Source: Ulva prolifera
Taxonomy: Eukaryota > Chlorophyta > Ulvophyceae > Ulvales > Ulvaceae
Assembly (NCBI GenBank): GCA_023078555.1
Contig: JALAAN010000010.1
Coordinates: forward strand, 1,054,001-1,118,000
Reading direction: 5' to 3'
Length of the DNA stretch: 64,000 nucleotides
A model generated the notes under the pieces. It did not search any database, was not told the origin of the DNA, and saw only the letters and a list, made by a program, of their open reading frames with translations. This document shows positions 12,001 to 21,643 of this stretch, one piece after another; within the stretch, counting starts at the first letter, position 1, and each line of letters starts with the position of its first letter. A program made the position numbers and the translations under genes.

Positions 12001-13899
12001 CCCACCTGTAGCCACATGATGCACGTCGGTATGCAATGCATGAATCCCCCGAGCACGGAGCCTCCGGCGTGCAGAGCTCGTGCGGCTGGTGTACGCCAAG
12101 CCGCTGCCGGAGAGCAGCAGCAAGTTCTGGGCGGCGGTGCGGTACGCGTACCCTGACGCGCTCACCGACGACGCGCAGTTCGAGCTCGCCGTCTCGAACC
12201 TCGCCTTCATCTACATGGCCGGCTACGAGACGACGGCCAACGCGATCACGCACACGCTCGCCGCGCTCGCCCTCGACCAGGACTCCCAGACGGTCGTCGC
12301 TGAGGTGCGCCGCGTGCTGTGTCCTGCGTGCTGTGCGCTGCGCGCGGTGCTATGCGATGGTGTGTGCGGAGTGATGGGCGCTGCAAGACCGGCGCCGCGC
12401 CACTGCGTGCTGCGTGCTGTGCGACATGGGCATGAGTCGCTGATTAGCGTGCGGCCCGGTCGCGTTGCGGCCCCCTCACGCTGCGGCGGCGCGGGTGCAG
12501 GAGCTGGAGAGCCTCGGGCTGCTGGCGTCGGCGGCGCAGCCCGAGCCGCGGCCGGTGTCTGCAGAGGACCTATCCAAAATGCCCTTCCTCGACGCCATCG
12601 TCCACGAGAGCCTCCGCCTCATGGCCCCCGCCCCCAACGGCGGCTTCCGTCTACTTGAGAAAGACACCAAGGTGCGACACATGCATGGGCTGCATGCGTG
12701 GCCGGTCTCGTCTGCGTCTGCCGTACCGCGGCGCCGGCGGCCGTATGCAGGCTCCGAGTTTCATGCTACATGAGTCGTGTGTGACGTCATGCCAGCCGGG
12801 TTGCACATGCATGGAATCTTTCCTCAGACACACTGTTGCGGGTTGGCCGCACTGTCTCACGGTACTCACCTGCATCTCATCCGCTGCTAGGGCCATCTGT
12901 CGGCCCCGTACCAGTGTCCGCAGGATGGGCGCAGATGTGCACTGCCGCCCCTCTCAGCGGCGCGATGCGCTGGCTCACCTGGGTGCATTCGGCCTTCTGC
13001 ACCCTTCTGCACCCTTATGCACCCTTCTGTTCTGTCAAGGCCTGTCCCTTTGAGAGCCCTTGTGGCCCGTCGCGGCCGCCTCTGGCTGGTGCTTTGTTTT
13101 TCGGCGGTGACGGCGGGCCGGGGGGCGTCCAGGTCAGTGTTGGGCAATCGGGGCAGGTCGCGTAGGACAGTCTTGAGTATTTGTGCATACTTCCCGGATG
13201 TCAGCGCTTGAAATGCTACAAGACGCGTCCGAACCAACACTGCAGGTTTGCGGGCTGCTGCTGCCGAAGGGCACCGAGATGATGGTGCCGACGTGGGCTC
13301 TGCACTACAACCGCGCCGTCTGGGGGGACGACGCCGCGCGGTGGCGCCCCGACCGGTGGCTGGAGGGCGGCTCCGTCGCCGCGGCGCGCAAGGACGCCGA
13401 TGGCAACCTCCGCTTCATGCCCTTCCTGGACGGCCCCTCCAACTGCATCGGCCAGCACCTCGCGCTGGTGTGCCCCCCCTAGCCACACCTCGCCTCGGGG
13501 GACCCGCCGACACGCAAAGCACCCGGCGTCACACATCTCCTTCATCTCCGTTTATGGTCACCGCTCACGAACATTGCTTTCCAAGTGCTTGAATCGAGCT
13601 GACATGTGGGTGTCCATTCCCTTCCTACTGCACATAAGAGGGAACTCTGCACATGTTCCACACATGCGCATCACGTCTGCCCACATCATCGATTTGCCGT
13701 GCTGCAGTCAGAGATGAAGATGGTCATCGCGACGCTGGTCAGCAGGCTCACCCTCACAATGGACGCCGCACGCATGGGCGCCATGCACACGGTCGACGAC
13801 TTTGTCGCGGCCGCCGTCACGAAGGTGACGCTGCAGCAGGAGCGGGCGACGTGGCTGCGCATGCGGCAGCGCGCGCCGGCGGCCTCGCCCGCCGCGTGA
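9055..13899 (+). CDS. Cytochrome P450, gene B (9 exons)
   Basis: Exons: 9055-9195, 9777-9971, 10715-10937, 11268-11368, 11817-11988, 12075-12304, 12501-12671, 13246-13467, 13708-13899, giving 548 residues. The ATG at 9055 opens a hydrophobic anchor followed by basic residues and the hinge KIPRAPGHVPLLGN. The motifs are canonical: AGYETT (326-331), ESLR (390-393), WRPDRW, and FLDGPSNCIGQ with the haem Cys at about 478. All intron phases (0,0,1,0,1,0,0,0) match genes A, C and D. Intron 1 seems to start GCGCGC, because the other genes place the junction after the same Lys codon. Gene B lies head-to-tail with A and convergent with LRR1. Decayed copies of its last exon occur at 20313 and 26808. 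It is a likely ER haem monooxygenase of unknown substrate, closer to A than to C and D. Confidence 0.9.
10358..10384. repeat. G27 mononucleotide tract
   Basis: A run of 27 G inside intron 2 of P450 B. Confidence 0.95.
11580..11671 (-). mobile_element. SINE-like fragment with an expanded C tract in intron 4 of P450 B
   Basis: Both flanks of the C21 run (11598-11618) match the SINE-like repeat in minus orientation: AACCACCTGGAA before it, then CCGTACGCAACTC and CTCCTGTGCTACGCGAGG after it. Other copies have only a short run of C at this point, so the tract looks like an expansion inside the element. Confidence 0.65.
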
Positions 13900-15126
13900 G
13901 CTGTGAGCGTCGCGCAGTGCCGCTTCGGACGGAGCGCTGCCGCATGCGCAGCGCAAAAGCAAGTACGCCGGCCACGCAGCAACACCCCACGTCGCCACGC
14001 TTTTGGCCGTGTCGCTGGGCCCACAGTGCCGGAGCTCTAGCATGGCCTATCCCAGACCTCAGTTGCACTCTGCGGCAGGGGGTAGGCACGGGTTCGTCCA
14101 TGTTGTTGTGTCGCCGACGCTGCATCTGAAGTTGACGGGATGCGATTTAAGTCTTACACCGCAGGTGCATTGTCTCACTGATACAGTTGCGACGTGGTGA
14201 GTAGGGCTGGGTGGCCAGAATGGTTTGGGATGGGCTGGTTATGTGACATGCACAGGACCCTCATGGTCACAGCACAGTATGGACTCCATTAGAACGGCCA
14301 TTTTTCAGTTCAATGCGGGGTGGCCCGCTGGAAAGATCAGGCTGTCTTGTTGCCGTTGAAAACAGTGGGAGAGATATTTCTTGCAAGCGTTTTTCATTGC
14401 TACACGGGCCTCGAGTGCAGCGCCTCCGGCGATGGCTGCATGGCTTGTTGTGAATTGCCTGCATTGAATCAAGTCTAGATCTGTTCTGCCAGAAAGGCAA
14501 GGATTTCCTAGTGCATGCCTTCAGACTCTGACGTTCGGGGCTTATCAGTCTTGATGTTGGACACGTGCCGTCTGGTTTCCGAAACACAAGGTCGTGTTGT
14601 GACGCTTCAAGGACGTTTCAGTTACAATTTTAGCCAACGCATCTACACTCAGTCGCAAATTTTGAGATTGGCATTCAGGTACAGAAAATAAGTGCTACAC
14701 AGCTGTGCTAAGCAACAGGCGTGACCAACGGTGAGTGTTCATGAATCTCGTCCCCAGGCTCATGCAGAGCATGAGCGCTACATCATCCCCTGTTGCCTCC
14801 CTCGGAGCCTGTTCACCGCAGGTGATACATGGCAACTTTGGTACTGACAAGTGAGCTGCACAGACTGTACTCAGCAGCCTCTCCAGCGCCGCTACGTGAT
14901 GTTTCATTTCCCACAACCTCCCTCCCGCCTCCTCCCAACGCCATGTGCATGCCAAGCGCTCGCTCCAACACGTGAGCCCATCAGCTCTCAAGGAGCAAGC
15001 GCCAGCCCAGATGTGGCCGTGGCCATCCATATACTTTGTAACCAATTGCATCCTCAGCTCAGTATACTCACGCAGCGCAGATAAATGAAGAGTATCCCAA
15101 CCCCCCAAAGACTCAGAACACATGGC
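13900..15126. other. Convergent intergenic region, P450 B / LRR1
   Basis: It holds the 3' flanks of P450 B (+) and LRR1 (-). Parts resemble the flank after the P450 relic at 20313-20500 (for example GCACTCTGCGGCAGG) and the sequence downstream of LRR2 (21270-21643). A minus-strand open frame at 14695-15123 resembles one downstream of LRR2 but looks like shared 3' flank rather than an exon. Confidence 0.5.
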
Positions 15127-18100
15127 CTATGTTAACCAGCTCATGTCCTCCCAGGTCGCCGCATTCGCGCTCACCACAGCCCTGCTGCAGCTGTCTGGCA
15201 TGCCGCAGGCACACGCGCCACAGCCACCCACCTCTGGGGCATCACCAGTCGTGGCAACACCGCCAGCAGTCGCTCCTCCGCTGTCACACTGCACACCCTC
15301 CTGCCCCCCGTAGCCACCACATCCTCCCCCGGGCAAGCCCGCTATCGCATCGCGCAGCCCACAGCTCCCCCGCAGGGCATGCATGAGGTTGTGTGCAAGA
15401 CCAACGCACAGAAGCTTCCACGAGCCGCGCAGCGCACACAGCACGCGCAGCGCACCGTCGTCGTCAATGGCGTTCCTGTCCAAGCTGACGATGCGCAGGG
15501 TAGTGAGCCGCGCGAGCGATGCGAGCCATTCGCAGCTCGCGCTGTGTGCTGTGCTGCGTGCTGCGCTGAGTCCGGCTCCGATGTTGTTGTCATCTAGGTC
15601 GAGTTCTTCAAGGTGCGGCATATGCATGGAGGCGATCATGCGTAGCTCCGATGTGGAGAGGTCGTTGCGCGGCAGGATCAGCCTGCGCAGCGCCGGAAAC
15701 GCAGCCGGTGCTTCGGGTGAGTTCTCCCGGAGGTCGCGCGGTGGAGAAACGCGGAGCCAGCGACACCGAGGGCCGGTGACGATGGGCGCCGGAGCGGCTT
15801 CCTGAACCACATGCTGACTCAGCGTGCAATGCATGCTGACCTTTGGAGCATTGAATAAGCAAGATGGCCACCGGCGACAATCGCCCGAGAGGCGGAGCAG
15901 CATCCACGTGTCGATTGGAGGGCAGAACAGAAGATATAGCCCGCTCCCCCAAGATTACTATACAGCACAGAGCACAGCACACCTGCGTGGGAGCTCCCCA
16001 TTGCGCCGCTGCAGCGGCACCACTGCACCCTGCACCCTCGATTGTCAGATCGTGCAGGTGAGGCAGAGCGGCGAGGACGCGTAGGAGGGCGCCTGCGGCC
16101 GGCTCGCCGCGGGAGTTCACGATGCGCACACCGCGCAGTTTGAGGCGCGTCAGCATGAGCAGCGAGGGGGTGTGATGCACCAGCTCATCCGCATTCACCT
16201 CGCAGTGTCTCCATGCGCGGGGTGACTGTGCTACGATCGAGATCGACTGAAGCCGCGTGTGCCGCCCAAGCCACGCCAGATGGATTGTCTTCACTTCACG
16301 CTTCGAAAAGAGCAGCGCGCGCACGCATGCAAGGTGCGGATAGGAGACCCGCGCCTCCGCCATTGCGGCCAACACATTTCCTGGCCTGAAGGCCAGGCTG
16401 GTGAGAGCTTTGCAGTGGCTGAGGTGCTCTACGATGCGCAGACTCTGCTGCTTGGTGGCAACGACCCCACTAAGATCAAGGTCCTCCAAGTGGCTGAGGT
16501 GCCACAACTCGGTGTCCCATACAAAGTCACCTGGCAGCAGCTCGTCCCAGCACAGCCAGGCAGCCTTGACGGTCAGATTGCGCAGGCGTGGGAAATGCGC
16601 CAGGTTCAGGGGTCCATGTTCCCTCTGGGCAGCTGGCCACGGCAGGTCGAGGGATGTCAGCGCAGTCTGCGTATGCATGGCCGCCACGAGCTCACCGGCG
16701 GACACGTCGGCCTCGGCAGGGCATATATCGACGGTGAGCGAGAGCCTCGCGAGGCGCAGCTGCGAGTTTGAGAGCGCCGCGGTGAGAGCTCGCGCTGCGG
16801 AGGGATCGAGGTAGATGTCGGAGACGATGAGGGTGCGGAGGAGCGGCGGGTGGGCACCCAGCGTGGCGGCAAGCCCCCGGCCGGGCCAGGGGCAGCGGCG
16901 GCGCCCGCGACTCGGCTGCCTGTCCCAGCCGGCCCAGAACTCAACGGAGGTGAGTGGGAACGCCGGGAGGGAGGCCGCGCAGAACAAAATCCGCGACGCA
17001 TCGTGGCAGGGCATCTCACCGAGGGCAAGGACTGCTCCATTGCTGGCAGTCGCGGTACCCTTGGCTGTGGCGTAGGAGGCTACGGCCTCGCGCTGGAGGG
17101 GGGTGGGGAGGCGGGAGATGACGGAGGGGGGGAGGGCGCCGATCGAGGGCAGCGTAGAGGTCGTGGGGGTGCATGCATGCGGCTTGAGGGAGCATCGCCT
17201 GCAGATGTGCTGGGTGTCACGCGGTCACGTGGGCGCTGTTGGTTGCGCTGGCGCTACTCTAGTGGCCTTGGGATAGGGCTCGGAAGTAGGGAGTCGGCGC
17301 GCGAAGGTTCGGTGTGACGAAATGGCATCTTCATGAACGACACCACAGCGTGCCATGCATGCACCTGCGTTAGCAGCAACTAGTGTGAACATCTAGACTG
17401 GGGTTCTGAGATGTTGGATTTTGAGAGAAGGCGTAAGATGGTTGAAGTTCTGAGCGAGAGCAACAAGGTGGCCTAGGCGTACAGACGGCGTGTCTGCGGC
17501 CAGGAGTGTAGAGGCATGGCGTGGCGTCACCGTACAGTGGCGAAGCATGTATGGTCCACGTGGTGCAGAAGTGCACTCCTCGAACCACACTTGCGACACG
17601 CAGCTCCTATCTTTTTCGTAACATGAGATATGTACCCATGCCGGTGCGACGTCAGAAAAAGGTAGTAAAGTGATATTGGGAGATGCCCATTCAGCAAGCA
17701 GTGCGGCCAACTTCGCACCTCCAGAACTTCAGGGCAGCTTGGTCCCTCATACTGGACATTTTCCTCAACATCCCAGTGCGGTCCGCCTGGCCCCGAGACA
17801 GCAGTGATGTCAGCCAAGACACACACGCACTCCGAGCTGCTTGTGGCGTGAGTGCGCTGCTGCGACGCCTTGAAGCCCCTGGCCATCGATGCCGCGACAC
17901 ACGAGATCGCCCTCGTATACGTGTTGTTATCTTGGAGGAAAGACGCTGGCTGCAAAAGATCAGCTGTGTCTTCGCACTGAACGCTGGATTCCGCTGTGGG
18001 CGACCAGCCGTAGCCAGAGCTCTGGCCAAGCCGATATCACAGAAAAGATCTAGCCAGCCCACACAGACTCCACACATAATTTCAGCTGCACTAGATGGGC

Positions 18101-18371
18101 GAGGGCTAGCCCAGTTGCAGGCAGAGGCTAGTTTGGAACGCACCCGCAGGGCGTGCACCGCGTCTTCGGCGTTGCAGTCACCCCAGCCGGTGACCGCAAG
18201 CCACCTTCTCATCACAGATGGGGCAAACGGTATGTCCACATCTTCTTCTATCTCTCGGAGAAGAGGAGAGAACCAGCGGCGTCTCCCCAGCTCGTAGGCC
18301 CTCGTGAACGCCAGCTCCTCGGCCTGCGCGGACTTGTCGGGACACGCCTCAGCGCCCACCGTGGTACCCAT
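15127..18371 (-). pseudogene. LRR1: Skp1/BTB-like plus LRR gene, frameshifted
   Basis: By analogy with LRR2 the exons are a 18144-18371, b 17719-17949, c 15983-17198 and d from about 15840 to 15127. Exons a and b (76 and 77 codons) encode the module DVDIPFAPSVMRRWLAV followed by SFLQD. Exon c opens with LPQAACMHPHDLYAAL and carries RI-type LRRs; exon d ends ATWEDMSWLT. Exon c is 1216 nt against 1212 in LRR2 and LRR3. An extra ATCG after the codons for LYAAL shifts the frame, so the N-terminal part and the LRR part are not collinear unless translation restarts at the ATG at 17014. The AG acceptor of exon d seen in LRR2 (GCATGCAG) is GCATGCAT here. It is either a young pseudogene or a shorter product. 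Confidence 0.6.
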
Positions 18372-19101
18372 ATTCAATATTATATTCTCCAAAAGTGATG
18401 TATGACATATGACGGGGACGGGGCAGATTTGCGACCTTTGGCCCTTCACGCCGAGGTGTCGCCATCAAGCGTGGGAAAGCATTCAGGACCTCATAACCCG
18501 TTCAGCCTCAGGAATACGGTGCCATGATACAGAGCAAGTGCGAAACTGCTTGATGAGGTTGTCCATACGGCACCGCACGTCGAAGCTTTGACGTTCCATC
18601 GGCTTTGCGGAACGAGCACCTGTTGCGCAGAGTCACGGACGCATGCATATCTCGAGATATGCGCGATAAGGCCCATTGCCAACACTGCGGTGCATGCGCA
18701 CACCCTTCAGCGATCAGGAAGTGCATCTGCCCGGTTGGGCAGGGTGATAGCCGTGGCCTTGCCATCCGCGGTAGCCATGTCATTGGCTGGCACACGTGTG
18801 CACGTGCTGCATGCACTTGGCCGGCCAGTGACATAGAGCGCCCCTTAAGCATTGCATGCTCAGGCCACTGACCACCAGCCATGTGGTGCCATGGCGTGGG
18901 TGCGTTGGACCGGGTTGGTGGTTGTGATTCCGCGCTGCGCGCTGAGTTCGCGGTGCCCGACTCACGGCCCTCATCCTTGCAACTCCCCACCCGCCATGGG
19001 GTGTGCACAACCGGAACGGGTTGTTGTACTGGTTCTGCTCGCTTCTTTCGCGGTGCTGCCCACTTCGCCGCATTTATCCTGGGAACACAGCCGGCTCCAG
19101 A

Positions 19102-19204
19102 GATTGGGTCGCTGCGCAGCATTTTCAGGGCTGCCACCCTAAAAATAGACCTGGGTATTCGGAATTGTTCTATGTGATCAGGCCTGATGACCCAACACTG
19201 GTGC
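19102..19204 (-). mobile_element. F1 element (about 103 bp) with empty site in the duplicate
   Basis: Inverted ends run from TTGGGTC to GACCCAACACTGG. It is bracketed by ACAGCCGGCTCCAGA at 19087-19101 and 19205-19219. The duplicate locus at 25867 has one copy of that word running straight into ATGTCGATGACATC. This is a clean filled/empty pair. Confidence 0.75.
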
Positions 19205-19695
19205 ACAGCCGGCTCCAGATGTGTCGATGACATCATTGTTCACGTGACATCATGCGCGCTTCTGCAACAGGAGCACTCGGACGTGCTGCGGTGTGACTCA
19301 GCGCCCGCGGCATTGCACCTCTGTGGGCCCTTGCGCCGCCATGAACCCTACTGCAGAACCCTACTGCAGAAGACACCTTGTATCCCTGGCCGAGAGCCAG
19401 CTGGCATGCGTGGTCGAAAACCCCACAACCTATGGCCGCATCATGTGACGGAACCTCACTGTATACATCTCCCAGGGAACCTCATCAGCCACGGCACATG
19501 CTGGGCCGGAAGATGCAACGGATTTCTCCTCCTCGTCCGACCTACGATTTGCTCAGCTTGTCTACAGTGTGTCGAGGCACAGTGGGTCGGCCGTGGTGGA
19601 AGAGCTCTCCTTGTCTGCAGCGGCGCCGCTGGGCGACGGCGGTGCATGCATGCTGGTCCCCGTCATCGCCCCGGCCTGTAGCTACAGGGGGTAGC

Positions 19696-19836
19696 CCTGT
19701 GAGTTGCGTACGGTCGCTTGAGGGGGGTTTCCAGGTGGTTTACGCCTTCGGCATATGTGGTCCCGTCAACTCGGAGTTATCAATGTCCAATAGGATACGG
19801 CTCAGTAAATTCGGATTTACTTTACTTTACTTTACA
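19696..19836 (+). mobile_element. SINE-like repeat with TTTAC tail
   Basis: It begins CCTGTGAGTTGCG, contains GGTTTCCAGGTGG and GTCCAATAGGATACGGC, and ends in TTTACTTTACTTTAC. It is missing at the matching site of the duplicate (around 26351). It is 5'-truncated relative to 56222-56460. Confidence 0.75.
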
Positions 19837-20170
19837 GAGGGCCCCCGTCGCCGATGCGCGCAGGGCGTGGGCGGGCACATCCGCTTGAGGCCCTTCATCA
19901 GCGACCAAACCAACTGCGGGGGTGCATGCATCGGCCAGCGCTGCGGCGCCACGACCACGCATCGCGCCTGCGCCCCTGTCGCCACACGACATCAGGCACG
20001 TAACACACAGAGCACCCGCCGTGCCGCTCGGCATCGCACGTGTCGTTCCATGCACAGCCACAACTTTGTACCTGCCACATGTATGACAGCGCCGGTACTG
20101 CTTTTTCCGCCCCTTGCCAGTAGCCACACACCAGGTCAACGTCTCCCTGTGGGCTTCTGCGCCTTGTCAC

Positions 20171-20276
20171 CAGTGTTCGGTCATCGGGCCCGATCACATA
20201 GAACAATTCCGAATATGCACATCTAATTTCGGGGTCGCAGCCCTGGAAATGCTGAAAAGCTACCCAACCCTGCTTC
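20171..20276 (+). mobile_element. F1 element
   Basis: CAGTGTTCGGTCATCGGGCC opens the copy and a GACCCAACAC-like end, here TACCCAACCCTGC, closes it. The internal GCAGCCCTGGAAATGCTG is shared with the copies at 43344, 43550 and 36968. Confidence 0.65.
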
Positions 20277-20312
20277 ACACACCCATCTGATCACGGCCTA
20301 GGCATGCCGCAG

Positions 20313-20500
20313 TAGGGGATGAAGACGGCCATCGCGTTGCTCAGCAGGCCTGCCGCCGCACTAGATGGCGCATGCATGGGTCATGCATACTGTTGCCGAC
20401 TTTGTCGTGGCGGCCATCGCGAAAGTGACGCTGCAGGAGGAGGGGTGTGGCGTAGCTGCGCATGCGGCAGAGCGCGCCGGCGGCCTCGGCCGCCGCGTGA
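20313..20500 (+). pseudogene. Relic of a P450 last exon (gene B type)
   Basis: It aligns with exon 9 of P450 B from the acceptor GCAG onward. Shared words include GATGAAGA, GCATGCGGCAG, CGCGCCGGCGGCCTC and the terminal CCGCGTGAGCTG. The frame is broken by indels and stops, and no upstream P450 exons accompany it. It lies 1.14 kb from the 3' end of LRR2, nearly the spacing between P450 B exon 9 and LRR1 (1.23 kb). It is the remains of a P450 tail carried along in the tandem duplication of LRR genes. Confidence 0.75.
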
Positions 20501-20636
20501 GCTGACATTGTGCACTTGCGCGGCCTGGCGCTGCCGCAGACTGTGGCGGAGTTCCGGAGTAGGCACGGCAGTCCTTCACCGCACTCTGCGGCAGGCTTTT
20601 GTCCAGAACCTTGGATTCGCAGATACACCGGGTGCA

Positions 20637-20960
20637 CGGGGTTGTGTGAAAGTTCGACGGCGGAACGTTTACGCAAGTCGCGCACAGCACGCGCAGCGTG
20701 CCGGCATCGCTGATGTCGTTCCGGGTCACGCTGACCGTGCACAGGGCAGTGAGCCGCGCAAGCGATGCGAGCCATGCACGTATCGTGCTGCGTGCTGCGC
20801 TGCGTGCTGTGCTGAGGCCGGACCCGATGGTGTCGTCGTCAAGGTCGAGGTGGTGAAGATGCGGCATATGCATGGAGGTGCATGTTTGCAGCTGGGGCGT
20901 TGAGAGGTGCTCGCGCGGCGGCAGGAACAGCATGTGCAGCGTTGGTGTAGAGGCTGGCAT
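20637..20960 (-). pseudogene. Relic of an LRR exon d
   Basis: The minus-strand translation contains HLSTPQLQ, SMHMPHLHHLDLDDDTIGSG, WLASLARLTAL and DISDAGTLRVLCA, matching exon d of LRR2 and LRR3. It is truncated at both ends with no exon c nearby. The duplicate locus diverges exactly where it begins (about 27196), so this marks a duplication breakpoint. Confidence 0.7.
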
Positions 20961-21643
20961 GTCAGACCTCGACCTACTGAGGTTGACTGCCTACCGATAC
21001 AACGGGAGCTGTACACTGAGGGCTGAAGTTGCGTATTAGCGTTATGATTACTGTGTCATAATAAAAGATCTGGTACTCTGTCAGACTTTGGACAGTTTGT
21101 AAACACAACAAGACAGATACGATCCTCTTCAGTTGGAAACACAATAGGTGCTGGCGTGGTTTCGCAGCACGCTTGCTGTGGAGAAATGTGCAGCCTACAA
21201 CGCTGAGGTTCGCCCGCCCAAAAGGCGCAGCGGCGGCAGCATGTCGTTCGGAGCGCAGACCAGATCTTAGATCATGACAGCATGCGCGCCGTCATCTCGT
21301 CTTGGCTCCCTCGGAGCTGGCCTGTCACAGGTGATGCAGGGCCTATGTGGCACACACAATGGAGTCACAAAGAATGTACACAACTGTCGCTCCAGCGCTT
21401 TTACACACTCCCTCACTTGCAACAACCTCCCTGCTGCCGCCGCCCGACGCCATGGGCATTTGCATGTGCATGTGCCGGGCGTGCAGGCGAACACGTGAGC
21501 TCCTCAGCTCTCAGGGAGCTACAACCAGCCCAGAAGTCGCCGTGGCCATGCATCAACTTTGTCGCCGGCCACACCCTCACCTCTGTATGCTCGCGCGGTG
21601 TAGACACACGAAGAACACCCCGTCATGCTTCGCCATGCCTGGC

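Larger units (their letters stand above)
18372..21643. other. Spacer between LRR1 and LRR2 (segmental duplication, copy 1)
   Basis: About 18372-20636 is closely similar to 25161-27196. No intact gene is present. It contains two F1 elements, one SINE-like copy, a relic of a P450 last exon (20313-20500) and an LRR exon d relic (20637-20960). 20961-21643 is the 3' flank of LRR2, resembling 14695-15126 downstream of LRR1. Confidence 0.65.

Noticed and set aside
14267-14587. 106-codon minus-strand frame between P450 B and LRR1
   Set aside because: No family resemblance, no paralogue in the other spacers, and no supporting neighbouring exon.
14695-15123. Extra minus-strand exon or gene downstream of LRR1
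   Set aside because: The similar frame downstream of LRR2 (21267-21494) keeps neither frame nor length; it looks like shared 3' flank.
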